Shown here in pieces: positions 18,233-27,371 of a stretch of 64,000 nucleotides of DNA. The DNA is taken from NCBI RefSeq assembly GCF_003263785.1, contig NZ_JYJK01000085.1:18081-82080 (forward strand), in the 5' to 3' direction. The notes under the pieces were generated by a model that saw only the letters and a program-made list of their open reading frames with translations, made no database searches and was not told the DNA's origin. A program made the position numbers and the translations under genes. Position 1 is the first letter of the stretch, and the number at the start of each line of letters is the position of its first letter. Source of the DNA: Vibrio variabilis. Lineage in GTDB: Bacteria; Pseudomonadota; Gammaproteobacteria; Enterobacterales; Vibrionaceae.

Positions 18233-18272
18233 AGCTTCAACTCACCAACAATAAGGTGAGTTGAGGCTTTTT
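18233..18272 (+). terminator. terminator of the PL25-like lyase gene
   Basis: Fourteen-bp stem AGCTTCAACTCACC / GGTGAGTTGAGGCT (one G-U pair) followed by five T. Confidence 0.85.
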
Positions 18273-18290
18273 ATCACCGAAAACTGGGCA

Positions 18291-18548
18291 TTAATCTGTC
18301 CCCATATCAATGATCAAATCTAAATCGTAGTCATACTTTGCTTCCAAGCTCAGGTTATTACATTCTTCCGAACTAAGACTCCAAGATTTATTCTCGATTC
18401 TGGTTCGCATCTCGTCAAAGAACCGCACTTGATCTTGCGTGCTATTCGATGCTATTGCAACGCCATATGCCTCACACACATCTTGATCTGTCATTGCATA
18501 GGCGCTTAATGACATACAAACTGAAACTACTGCAACAATTACTTTCAT
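18291..18548 (-). CDS. small exported protein of unknown function
   Basis: An 85-residue protein with a clear signal peptide (MKVIVAVVSVCMSLSAYA) and a mature part of about 67 residues. The mature part is acidic and contains two cysteines that could form a disulfide (DVCEAYG and SEECNNL). AAGGAA lies seven bases before the ATG, which supports translation. I do not recognise a family. Its position between the lyase terminator and the porin terminator makes it a single-gene unit inside the polysaccharide locus, but nothing shows a functional link. Confidence 0.55.
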   Translation of the reverse strand: MKVIVAVVSVCMSLSAYAMTDQDVCEAYGVAIASNSTQDQVRFFDEMRTRIENKSWSLSSEECNNLSLEAKYDYDLDLIIDMGTD

Positions 18549-18758
18549 GACTTATTCCTTATTTCAATGACTGGCCTCGAAAATAAACATAGAACAAGTC
18601 ACACTTTTAGCCAAAGATATTTTTTAACTCTATCAAAAAAGGCAAAAATAAACACTTTATAGAACTAAAACAACTAACATGCTTTAGAATCGTTGGTGTA
18701 TGAGAATATGAACGTTGGCATCTAGTTAGTAGTTGATACTTACCGGTTGGTTACTTAT

Positions 18759-18792
18759 AAAAAAATCAGGCTATCAAATGATAAGCCTGATT
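18759..18792 (-). terminator. terminator of the KdgM-type porin gene
   Basis: Read on the minus strand, AATCAGGCTTATC / GATAGCCTGATT forms the stem (one bulged base), followed by seven T. It lies 55-90 bp past the porin stop codon. Confidence 0.8.
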
Positions 18793-18846
18793 CACTCGAA
18801 GTGCTGATAGAGTCGTCAATAAACAAGCTACTCGACGTTTACAAGA

Positions 18847-19539
18847 CTAGAAGCTATACAAGAAACCTAGCCTTGTACGAAGCTGGTAGTCTTCCGAACT
18901 ATGGTGCACAGGTACGCCAGCCAACGTCATAAATGGAGTCCAACCTTTAGCAATTTTATAATATGCTTTTAGCTCTAACTCTTGTTTAAACTCATTCCCA
19001 TTGTAGTACTTCTGACCGTCCAAACCCTTGTGGTAATCGTACTGCAACCCAAGCCTAAGTTTGTCTAGAGAGTAGTTTAGGTTGACTTGATACTGGCTCT
19101 TTTCAGATGTGCTTTCGCCTTTGCTATTAGGTGTTTGGCGCACAAAATACTCGTGCTTATATTTAAGCTCAGTAGAGAATCCTCCCCCAAACTTATAGAC
19201 AAAACCAAGTTGTGGTTTCCAACCAATACCACTCGCTGTCGCGGTTGCTTGAATTTGAGGAATGAGTCTTATTGTGTCGTTGACATCATAGCGATAGCCA
19301 AGCTGCACTTCACTGCTAGACAATGCATAAGTGCTCAGTGTCTCCCCTTTGTGCACAGCTTGCACCCCGAAAAAGGTTTTTCCCGCACTACCACCAGCTT
19401 TGATCAAAGTAGCATTTTTTTGTTCCGGCTTAAAAGGATCAGACAAGTGCTCTTGACGAACCATTAATACAGCAGAAAAGACAGAGGTACTTAAGAGAGA
19501 GGATACAACTGCCAATGTTATTAGATTAACTTTTTTCAT
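18847..19539 (-). CDS. KdgM-family oligosaccharide porin
   Basis: A 230-residue outer-membrane protein. Residues 1-22 form a signal peptide (ending TSVFSA). The rest is a series of amphipathic beta-strands with alternating hydrophobic residues and tyrosines (VQLGYRYDVND, LGFVYKFGGGFSTELKYKHEYF, LGLQYDYHKG), ending in a C-terminal phenylalanine after LRTRLGFLYS. This is the layout of KdgM, the small monomeric porin for acidic oligogalacturonates. Here it would pass unsaturated, sulfated uronate-rhamnose oligosaccharides produced by the lyases. A perfect dyad at 19603-19620 lies upstream and is a good candidate KdgR operator. Confidence 0.82.
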   Translation of the reverse strand: MKKVNLITLAVVSSLLSTSVFSAVLMVRQEHLSDPFKPEQKNATLIKAGGSAGKTFFGVQAVHKGETLSTYALSSSEVQLGYRYDVNDTIRLIPQIQATATASGIGWKPQLGFVYKFGGGFSTELKYKHEYFVRQTPNSKGESTSEKSQYQVNLNYSLDKLRLGLQYDYHKGLDGQKYYNGNEFKQELELKAYYKIAKGWTPFMTLAGVPVHHSSEDYQLRTRLGFLYSF

Positions 19540-19602
19540 TTATCAATTCCTTGAACTTATTATTTTTCGGCCAAGTTTCTTAATTTTTACTCTCGGCGTA
19601 AT

Positions 19603-19620
19603 TAAAAAACCTGTTTTTTA
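19603..19620. promoter_or_regulatory. candidate operator upstream of the porin gene
   Basis: Perfect palindrome TAAAAAACCTGTTTTTTA, 64-81 bp before the porin start. It resembles the A/T-rich AAAC..GTTT dyads recognised by KdgR, and a similar dyad lies upstream of the GH88 gene. A second perfect palindrome, CTTTGTTAACAAAG, is at 19666-19679, nearer the DJ-1 gene. Confidence 0.45.
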
Positions 19621-19843
19621 GACATTTTAATTCTTGCAGTTATTGACGTTTAATTTAAGATTAATCTTTGTTAACAAAGGAGACAATTTCTGCACAAGGA
19701 ACAGACAAAAACATTATTTTGTATTACAAACCCATATGCGCAACATATGATACCTAGCTCGGCAAAAAAATTATTGATTATGGTCAGGACAATATAAATA
19801 CTAATCGTTATTTGACTACATTTTACAGATAAGGTGATATGGT

Positions 19844-20434
19844 ATGAGAACAGTTGCGCTATTATTAAGCAATGGATTTGAAGAAGGCGAGGCAATTAAT
19901 GTTGTTGATATATTGCGTCGTTTGCAGATTTCAGTCACCATATTGTCTTGTGAACTTGAGATGACACTCACATCCTATCATGGCGTAGAAGTCGTGGCGG
20001 ATGAACGGTTCGCTGACAATATTGAAAGTGATTATGAAGCTGTCATTCTTGTGGGTGGGCCGCCTAATACGGACAAACTCGGTAACGATAATACAGTAGT
20101 TCAATTTATTAAGAGGCACATAGACAAAGGAGCTTACATAGCTGCCCTCTGTTCATCTGGAGCCAAAGTCCTAGCTAAGAACTCATTACTAGGCTCCCAC
20201 CGCTATGTGTGTTGTGGTGATTTTTATTTAAACTATTCCGATGGCTCGTACATCAATCAACCGGTCGTGATTGATGGTCAATTTATATCTGGTCAAGACT
20301 ATGGTTACACCATCGACTTTGCATTCGCGGTGGCACAGACCTTACTGGGGGATACGAGAACAAGGTCAAGTGAGATGACTGATGTCGATTGGGTCGCAAA
20401 ACATATCAACTACCGTCGTTTTACTGACTATTAA
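19844..20434 (+). CDS. DJ-1/PfpI family protein
   Basis: A 196-residue protein with the DJ-1/PfpI fold. It has the N-terminal strand and acidic residue MRTVALLLSNGFEEGEA (Glu at the usual position), the VILVGGPPNTDKL loop and the nucleophile elbow ALCSSGAKVLA with cysteine near residue 106. Family members include glyoxalases, deglycases, chaperones and regulators, and the sequence does not separate these. It has no signal peptide, so it is cytoplasmic. It is transcribed divergently from the porin gene. Protection against reactive aldehydes from sugar breakdown is possible but speculative. The reading frame is intact and a strong terminator follows. Confidence 0.72.
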   Translation: MRTVALLLSNGFEEGEAINVVDILRRLQISVTILSCELEMTLTSYHGVEVVADERFADNIESDYEAVILVGGPPNTDKLGNDNTVVQFIKRHIDKGAYIAALCSSGAKVLAKNSLLGSHRYVCCGDFYLNYSDGSYINQPVVIDGQFISGQDYGYTIDFAFAVAQTLLGDTRTRSSEMTDVDWVAKHINYRRFTDY

Positions 20435-20481
20435 CTTTAATGGTAGAGTCAAAGATCTAGATTTTCCACAATCGATAATAT

Positions 20482-20522
20482 GAAACAAGCCAACAAGAAC
20501 ATCATCTTGTTGGCTTGTTATT
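20482..20522. terminator. bidirectional terminator between the DJ-1 and PL24-like lyase genes
   Basis: Fourteen-bp perfect stem ACAAGCCAACAAGA / TCTTGTTGGCTTGT with a 6-base loop, between convergent genes. Confidence 0.85.
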
Positions 20523-20536
20523 TATATCGCTTCCAA

Positions 20537-22044
20537 TTAGAGATCTAAATCTATAACTTGTAAATAAAGCGGTCGAGAGGTGCCTTGCGAACGTTCCATT
20601 AGGTAGTAATACAACTTACCATCTTTGATATGAACCTTACCATGCTAAATTTTCGCTCGGACTGAGACTCATAAACTCGCTCGAACTCGTTGGTGCCGCC
20701 TTTTGCTTTTTCTACATATGGCTTACCGTCCTTACTCAAGCCAATGATATAAATATTTTCACCTGCAGTGTATATATTTGAAGCGCCGACAAAGTCTTCA
20801 GATATAATAAACTCTTTTTCACCTGCAGGTTTATAGGAATGTAGATGAACCATTTCAAAGTCTGGGCGCTTGTTGTCTCTGGACTTAACACGACTGATCA
20901 TGTGTATATCGCCCTTCTCTGTCACTGTCCAATCAAAGTTTTGCACTATGTGTACCGAATCTTTCTCAGTATGCGAAATGTAGTCGCCAGGCTCGAAAAC
21001 TTTAATTTCATCAGAGTTCACTAATGGGAAAGTCATGCTCTCACCCTGATGGTTCTTCCACTGACCATCGCCATTGGGACTATCAGAATATGCGTAGTAA
21101 ACGCCATTTTGGTAAACGAATTTATCCTCTACATTAGCGCGTTGTTGGAAACCAACACGAAGCTTGCCGTTGACGTACTTCATGCTGCCATACAAACCCC
21201 AGTCATACGCGTTGCCATGAGACTTAGCATCGAGAACATTAAACTGTTTCCAGTCCGACCAATGACCCTGCTGCGCATCATAGTGGGCAAAAACATAGCC
21301 GCCGTTATTGTTGCCACCCTTGCGCATATATACCAGTAGTGTTCCGTCATCGTTGGTGTAGAAAGTCGGATAAGTTAGACCATGGTAGCTATCATAATCA
21401 ATCTTGCCACTAAGAGTTAAGTGCTTGTAATCATTACTACCTTGGCTTAGTTTACTGCTATCTTTAACAAATTTTTCAAGCGTGAAGTCTTTATCAGCAA
21501 CTTCTGCGGCTCCTGGCACACTATATGAGTAGCGGAAGTAGTCTTCGCTAAATGAGCCATCCGAAGGTCTATCTGTACCATAAGCATGCATATCATAAAG
21601 TAGATGGATGGTGCCATCGATTGGACTTATTTCAACTGCAATAGTGTTATGTGACTCACCGATGTGTGGCTGATTTAGAAAGCCTGTATGTTGATGCGGG
21701 AACTCAATGGTTTTTATCGCTCCAGTTTTGGTGTTTAGTCGACTTAGCATTACGTGCCTGTCTTGCTTACCACCACGATACCAAGTCATGAAAACATAAT
21801 CTTTGTAGGTTTTTACACTGTCTCCATGGGCAGAAATTTGAGGCCCAAACTTAAAGTCATAAACATCTGAGCCATTGTCCTCGGCATGTCGAGCTTTTAT
21901 TCGACTTCCGTCAAAGTGAAGGGCGCCATCGGTGATTTTCACTTCACTTTCGAGCGAAATTGCAGCATTCGCTACACCAGCAGGTACAAATAACATTGAG
22001 CCCAATATAGCGCTCGCACATAAGCTAAATTTAAAATTACTCAT
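20537..22044 (-). CDS. exported BNR-type polysaccharide lyase, PL24-like (probable ulvan lyase; frameshift near the end)
   Basis: About 500 residues. A signal peptide of about 28 residues ends in VANA. The mature part is a BNR_4-type beta-propeller: [63 protein letters not shown] and [14 protein letters not shown]. The histidines in GESHNT and DMHAYG are likely catalytic by analogy with PL24, from memory. One base is missing near 20640. Adding an A to GGTAAGG restores [15 protein letters not shown] and a natural C-terminus ending at 20537. I chose the ATG at 22044 because AGGA precedes it at the right distance. It differs strongly from the lyase at 16720, so the two probably have different preferences or cell locations. 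Confidence 0.75.
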
Positions 22045-22209
22045 TGACATTCCTATCATAGTTATTTTATTTCACGTAAACTTGCCACTTAATTTATATT
22101 CACATATAATCATTCATCAATATAAGTGACGTTATATTTACTTTATCAAGAACTACTACGACAAAAAACACATACTATTGCAGTAAAAAGCAGCAATATT
22201 TGCATACGT

Positions 22210-23586
22210 CTATACTTTGCTGCATTCAATGATTTTTTTAGCTCTATAAATATCCGAAACTTCCTCCATAGCAATCATCTGGGAAACTATGTTACCTATA
22301 CCTGTTGCCTCGACTGGACCAACAATTATGTCGCAGCTTGTTTCCTCTTCTATTAATTCATTGAGAAATTCGTTCTTACATCCTCCACCAATAATATTAA
22401 TTGTTCTGATATCCTGTCCTGTTATTTCTGACATTTCATCAATATACTTCTTGTAACAAATAGCTAGACTACGGTAGACGCATACGCTAACTTCCCCGAC
22501 CGTAGAAGGTGGTGTTTGGCCAGATTCTCTACAATAATTAACTATTTCTTCTATCATATTGTCGTTAATGAAAAATCTTTGGTCATTGACATCAATAACG
22601 GACGTAAAGTCTTTTGCCTCCCTTGCCAGATTAACGAGCTCCGAATATGAGTATCGATGGTCAAGGTTTCGGGACACTTCTTGGACAATCCACAAGCCCA
22701 TAATATTCTTTAGAAACCGGTAGCGTTTATCTACTCCACCCTCATTAGTAAAGTTTTTTAATCTTGACTGTTCACTAACGATCGGCTCTAGTAGTTCCTT
22801 ACCTAATAAGGACCAAGTTCCCGAACTGAGAATAACGCCACTATCTTCAATGTTTAAACTACTCGCTATGAATGAAGCTCCAGTATCATGAGTGGGTGGC
22901 AGAATCACTTCACAATCAAAGCCCAGTTGGTCAACTAATGCTTGCCTTAGATTGCCGACTTTTGATAGCGGTGGCATAACTTCATGGAATACTTCTTGTT
23001 TTAGTCCAACAAAGTCAATGAGTTCCTCATCCCATCTGTTGGTGTCTATGTTATACAGTTGTGTTGTTGTGGCGTTGGTATATTCGTTCACTTTTTTCCC
23101 TGTTAGCAAGTAATTGAGGTAATCAGGGATCATAAGGAATGACTTGGCTTTGGACTTTGCCTCTTCGGATAGTGTCTGTAACTGACAAATGGTATTGAAG
23201 TCCATAAATTGAATACCCGTTTTTGCATAGAGTGTTTCACTGCCAATTTGGGAGCAAATCTCCTTCATCACTCCATTGGTTCGTTTATCACGATAAGACA
23301 CGGCATGACCGATCATACAATCTTCACTATCCAAAAGGACGAAGTCGACCCCCCAAGTGTCAATACCCAGTGCTTTGGGTTGTTTCCCCTGCTTTGCACA
23401 CTTCTGAAGACCCGTAATTATCTCAGAGAACAGATAATCTAGATCCCAACAGAGCTGATCGTCTACTTGATAAATTTGATTGTTAAATCTATGAATTTCT
23501 TCCACCTTGAGCCTACCATTGTCCAAATGGCCTATCAGGTGTCGTCCGCTTGATGCACCAATGTCAACTGCCAAAAAGTAATTCAT
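22210..23586 (-). CDS. rhaB: rhamnulokinase (copy 2)
   Basis: A 458-residue FGGY kinase, a close paralogue of the product of 14645-16018; both begin MNYFLAVDIGASSGRHL. Shared landmarks are GIDTWGVDFVLLDSED, NEYTNATTTQ, VILSSGTWSLLGKEL and INIIGGGCKNEFLNEL. The frame is intact and no catalytic segment is missing. It stands apart from rhaA/D/M, between the PL24-like lyase (150 bp downstream) and the divergent AraC-type regulator. Two intact copies may allow separate induction, or one may prefer a modified sugar. The conserved TCATTTTTTGC element lies upstream, as in copy 1. Activity on rhamnulose is by homology; another deoxyketose cannot be excluded. Confidence 0.85.
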   Translation of the reverse strand: MNYFLAVDIGASSGRHLIGHLDNGRLKVEEIHRFNNQIYQVDDQLCWDLDYLFSEIITGLQKCAKQGKQPKALGIDTWGVDFVLLDSEDCMIGHAVSYRDKRTNGVMKEICSQIGSETLYAKTGIQFMDFNTICQLQTLSEEAKSKAKSFLMIPDYLNYLLTGKKVNEYTNATTTQLYNIDTNRWDEELIDFVGLKQEVFHEVMPPLSKVGNLRQALVDQLGFDCEVILPPTHDTGASFIASSLNIEDSGVILSSGTWSLLGKELLEPIVSEQSRLKNFTNEGGVDKRYRFLKNIMGLWIVQEVSRNLDHRYSYSELVNLAREAKDFTSVIDVNDQRFFINDNMIEEIVNYCRESGQTPPSTVGEVSVCVYRSLAICYKKYIDEMSEITGQDIRTINIIGGGCKNEFLNELIEEETSCDIIVGPVEATGIGNIVSQMIAMEEVSDIYRAKKIIECSKV

Positions 23587-23667
23587 TACAACCTCCGATG
23601 CTTACTGATCGTGTAGTTTAATTGACAATAACTAGCCTATAAATACAGAGGTTTGCACTCCAAAACA

Positions 23668-23678
23668 TCATTTTTTGC
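23668..23678 (+). promoter_or_regulatory. conserved element upstream of rhaB copy 2
   Basis: TCATTTTTTGC, identical to 16095-16105 and 82 bp before the gene start. The 337-bp region between this gene and the AraC-type regulator otherwise contains no gene that I recognise and is presumably the divergent promoter region. Confidence 0.4.
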
Positions 23679-23923
23679 TTGTTTTCACGACGACTTTTTC
23701 CCCGCATTGTTGTCAGTATCGCGATCGTGACCGACACCCAAAATTTCACCGTTTGCGTTTCCCTATTGTTGACCACAATCACAGTTAAACCGATGGTTCA
23801 ATTTTTTTTTGATTTTGTGTGTATATTTGATTTGGTTGCAGTGTAAGGCAAATCTTGGTTGTAAGTGAGCCAATGTTTGCGTCACACCACATCGTTAGAA
23901 CCGTGCACTGAATGAGGTTTATT

Positions 23924-24883
23924 ATGGATAGAGGGCTGTATGACTTCATGGAAAAGATGAAGTCCACCAATGTTGAGGAAGAAGGAATCATCCATAAGCA
24001 ATCTGGTATCGATAATAGTATTTTTACCGACAGATACCGGAACATAATATCCTTTGATAAGGTTTGCCCTTCTGGAAAAATGATTTCTATTAGGAAGCAT
24101 ACACGTTTTATACATTATCCTGCACACAGCCATGATTATGTAGAGATATGTTATGTCCTAAACGGAAAATCGGTTCAAGTAGTCGAGAATGAAGAGGTGG
24201 AACTGTTAACAGGGGATCTCCTGTTTTTGGGGCCTGGTGTTACTCACGAAATATATCCAACCGGTGATGATGATATAATAGTAAATTTCATTATTCACAA
24301 AAAGTTCTTCAGCTATATCTTCGAATTTATCAATGAGTCTTGTAATTTATCTAACTTCTTTACCGATGTAGTATTCAAAAAATCCGCTACTTCAGCACTT
24401 ATTTTCTCGACCAAAGAAAAAAGTCGACTTGAGGGCTCCCTTAATGAGATGCTATCAGAACTCGATGGTGATGAGGATTTAGTGGAGCCTCGCGTTAAGT
24501 TCTTGCTCGGTATCCTTGTCCTTGATCTAACGCTTGAAGAGCCTAAAAGAATTGAGAAAGTATCTTACGATAAAGGTGTTCTCTGTAAAGTCATTACTTA
24601 TATGGAGAGAAACCTTAGAACAGCCAACTTAAATGAGATCTCTGATCAGCTTAAAATGAAAAACTACAACTTATCCAAGCTGATAAAAAAAGAAAGTGGA
24701 GTGACATTCAACAACCTACTTAGGGAAATAAGATTCAATAAATTCTGTGAGATCATAAAGATTAGGAATATAAGTATTAACGACCTTGCAATAGAGGTGG
24801 GTTTTTCGAATACCAGTGATTTCTACAAGAAGTTTAAAGCTAAGTTTGGTGTATCTCCGAGAGAATATCGTAACACCCATTAA
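23924..24883 (+). CDS. AraC-family regulator, RhaS/RhaR-like
   Basis: About 319 residues. The N-terminal half is a cupin-type sensor: HYPAHSHDYVEICYVLNG near residues 65-80, then GDLLFLGPGVTHEIYP. The C-terminal hundred residues form the double helix-turn-helix of AraC proteins (LNEISDQLKMKNYNLSKLIKKE, then INDLAIEVGFSNTSDFYKKFK and the final GVSPREYRN). I chose the ATG at 23924 because GAGG lies six bases before it; the ATG at 23912 would add four residues. The gene is divergent from rhaB copy 2, the classic layout for a local activator. Control of the rha and lyase genes is inferred from position. Confidence 0.8.
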   Translation: MDRGLYDFMEKMKSTNVEEEGIIHKQSGIDNSIFTDRYRNIISFDKVCPSGKMISIRKHTRFIHYPAHSHDYVEICYVLNGKSVQVVENEEVELLTGDLLFLGPGVTHEIYPTGDDDIIVNFIIHKKFFSYIFEFINESCNLSNFFTDVVFKKSATSALIFSTKEKSRLEGSLNEMLSELDGDEDLVEPRVKFLLGILVLDLTLEEPKRIEKVSYDKGVLCKVITYMERNLRTANLNEISDQLKMKNYNLSKLIKKESGVTFNNLLREIRFNKFCEIIKIRNISINDLAIEVGFSNTSDFYKKFKAKFGVSPREYRNTH

Positions 24884-24965
24884 ATATTATTTTTACCACC
24901 TCCATTACTGAGGCATTTTTGACCAGCTTTCCAGTCAATTGAGAATCACATCCCAAAAAAATTGT

Positions 24966-25005
24966 GAATAATAACGCCGATATTACATATCGGGCGTTAT
25001 TATTC
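24966..25005. terminator. bidirectional terminator between the AraC and GH88 genes
   Basis: Long stem GAATAATAACGCC / GGCGTTATTATTC with an inner GATAT/ATATC extension, between convergent genes. Confidence 0.8.
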
Positions 25006-25044
25006 ATGTCTCGTAACTCAAAGTATATTGTTCAATGCTGCTTG

Positions 25045-26210
25045 TCAGATCACCATTTCTTCGGCGATCGATTTTTCTTTCTCAGACGATAGCTTTGTCA
25101 CCAGTTTCGATAGAGCTTCTACAAAGTAGTAGTCACCATATATAAGCGAGCAATTAACCCCAACCCTTTAGGACAGTTGAACGCCCCTCCTGTTAAGATT
25201 CCCTGCTGGGTATCGTCCCCTGCCGTGCAGTAGTTCTCGTAAAGACTCTTGAGGATTCGATTAGCAGCATCAAAGTAATGCGCTTTTTTTGCTTCATCGT
25301 CAACAAGCTCAGAGATAAGAAGCATACCGCTCGCAGCACACGCTGCAGCTGAGGTATCTCTTGGCGTATTTTCATCCCTTGGAGCTCTAAAATCCCAATG
25401 TGGAACTGAATCTTCAGGTAACTGGTTAATAAAGAAGTCAGCGGTTTTCATGGCCGCTTCTAGGTATCTTGGCTCTCTCGTGTATTTATAACTTAGTGCA
25501 CAGCCATGAACCGCCCACGATGCGCCTCTACTCCAAGCAGAGTCCTCATTGTAGCCTTGACCACCATAATAACTTTTCACATCGCCAGTCATATAGTCAA
25601 ACTCAACCATATGTCTTACCGAGCCATCTGGTCGAATAAATTCTTTAAGCACCGTATCAGCATGTGCCATGGCAATCAGTTTGAACCGCGGTGCATCGAG
25701 TTGATCCGAAGCCCAGTACAGAAGAGGCAAGTTCATCATACTGTCGATAATACTCAATCCTCTCGGGTCTGCAGCACTGACATCATTCTTGTTCCAAGCC
25801 GTTAAGAAGCGCCCATTGATGTTAAATCGACTCGCCAGATGACTCGCGGCTCTAAGTGCTCGATTTTTAGAACGCTCGTTACCAAACAACTCATACTGTT
25901 TGATCGAAGTAAGTTGCCACATAAAACCAACATCATGGTGGATATTGACATATTCATCGAGTGGGCCATCCATGGTCTTCTCACGTGCTATGGCAATGTC
26001 TTTGAACGGTTGGTAGTGCTCTTTCTCATATAGCAACCACAGCAGGCCTGGCCAGAAGCCGACAACCCACGCCCAAGGAGCGTGGGTATCCTCATAACGC
26101 CCCTCCGATGTCATGGAAGGAAACTGTACTGAAATGTCTTCGCTAGTAAATTTGACTTTCTCAAACACACTTTTCCAAGCATCATGTGCCCACGTTTTCT
26201 CTGAATCCAT
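25045..26210 (-). CDS. GH88 unsaturated beta-glucuronyl hydrolase (frameshift near the end)
   Basis: About 388 residues with no signal peptide, so cytoplasmic. It has the alpha6/alpha6-barrel signatures of GH88: WVVGFWPGLLWLLYE, HHDVGFMWQLTS (first catalytic Asp), SIIDSMMNLPLLYWAS (second catalytic Asp), EDSAWSRGASWAVHG and DTSAAACAASGML. The enzyme hydrates and removes the unsaturated uronic acid left at the non-reducing end by lyases. The frame breaks near 25135; one extra base restores YGDYYFVEALSKLVTK and a stop at 25045. Without it the protein ends early at MVTTTL. GH105 has a similar fold and role in ulvan loci, but the motifs favour GH88. It completes the intracellular half of the pathway. 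Confidence 0.82.
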
Positions 26211-26282
26211 TGCTATCCCTCTACTTCTTTCGGTGATAATTGCGTTAAGTCAACAGCTCAAATATAGGGGAATCATCATTGA

Positions 26283-26300
26283 AAAAACATGTCTGTTTTT
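26283..26300. promoter_or_regulatory. candidate operator upstream of the GH88 gene
   Basis: AAAAACA-TGTC-TGTTTTT, a 7-bp-arm dyad about 75 bp before the GH88 start, similar in size and composition to the palindrome before the porin gene. KdgR is the obvious candidate. Confidence 0.4.
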
Positions 26301-26360
26301 GGTGTAATCAGGGATGATCTTTGCTCTCGTCAACTTTTGAGCATTGAAAATACCAAGAAG

Positions 26361-26380
26361 GTCACTGCAAAAAGTGACCC
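26361..26380 (-). terminator. hairpin downstream of the SnoaL-like gene
   Basis: GGTCACT / AGTGACC stem with a 6-base loop, just past the stop codon of the minus-strand SnoaL-like gene and followed by TTCTTGG, so a weak terminator at best. Confidence 0.4.
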
Positions 26381-26402
26381 CACTTGCAGCAAGTAAGTGT
26401 CG

Positions 26403-27259
26403 CTATTCGAAACCAAACTTACCGTTAGCGTTTTTCCACTCTGACTTAGGTGGAATAACTTCTATCGTATCCCAATGTTCAACGATTTTATCGCTCTCTA
26501 CTCGGAACAAGTCGTAAAATGCCACGTGTTGATTCATGAACTTACCTTCACTGACGGAAAGAACAAAGTTGCCTTCTCCAATAATTAAGTGGTTTGCGTC
26601 GTATACCATTGGTATACCTGCTTCTGCCAGCGCCTTCATCGCGACGCCTAATCCACTTAAACCGTCGGCAACACCCTTATTGTGTTGAATGTAATCAGAG
26701 TCTTTATCACCTATGAACATTCCAATCTTCGACATGTCGCCCCCATAAGAATGGTTTTCACAAAGTCCGTGACTAAGGCTTTGTTGGCGTCGGTTTTATC
26801 TAGGTCTCTGATTTCTGTTGCGCCATCAAACTGGGTTCGACCACTTGGATTGGGCTTGGCCACCTCTTGCAAGTTATCCCAGTGCTCAACGATTAGACCG
26901 TCTTCAAAGCGGAAGATGTCAAAGCCAGCCTTAGGACCAAAGAAATTGTATTCCGTGTGCAGCGCTACATAATCACCGTCTTGAATAGTGCGAATCACAT
27001 TCGCTTTCGCGCTGCCCTTGGGAAGCTGCTGTAACACCTCGCCAAAGCCCGCCAGTCCATCAGCCACACCCAAGTTATGTTGTGTGTAATTTTCGGGATT
27101 GATATAGCCGATGGCACTTTGATCGCCAGTCTCAATGCTAGAAATGACGGCGATGGCCTTTTCGCGATTGGTCATATCCTCTGCGTTTGCAACCACGGAG
27201 GCAGTTATGGCTGAAGCAGCTACAGCAGTCGTAGCGAATAGACGAGTAAGCTTGTTCAT
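26403..27259 (-). CDS. exported protein with two tandem SnoaL-like domains (one frameshift)
   Basis: About 286 residues after bridging a frameshift. Residues 1-26 are a signal peptide ending in VVANA. Two homologous SnoaL-like (NTF2-fold) domains follow: the first has YTQHNLGVADGLAGFG and EDGLIVEHWDNLQEV, the second YIQHNKGVADGLSGLG and ESDKIVEHWDTIEVI. The break is at a G5 run near 26745; one more G turns GATCRRLECS into GGDMSKIGMFIGDKDSDYI and joins the domains without loss. Such proteins are often called polyketide cyclases, yet most have unknown roles. The export signal and internal duplication suggest a periplasmic binding or isomerase function. It lies at the edge of the polysaccharide locus, and no functional link is shown. 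Confidence 0.68.
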
Positions 27260-27371
27260 ATTGTTTTCCTCTTGTTAGCTCGGAAACAATAATAGGAACA
27301 AGCTCAATGGAATTCCGTGTAGAAGTGAGTCGGAAAATGGTCAATATCGAACCCAAGACACAGGTTCTCGG

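Noticed and set aside
18747..18932. Short plus-strand open frame of 61 codons
   Set aside because: It runs through the rho-independent terminator of the porin gene and overlaps the porin's 3-prime end on the other strand. It has no ribosome site or family resemblance.
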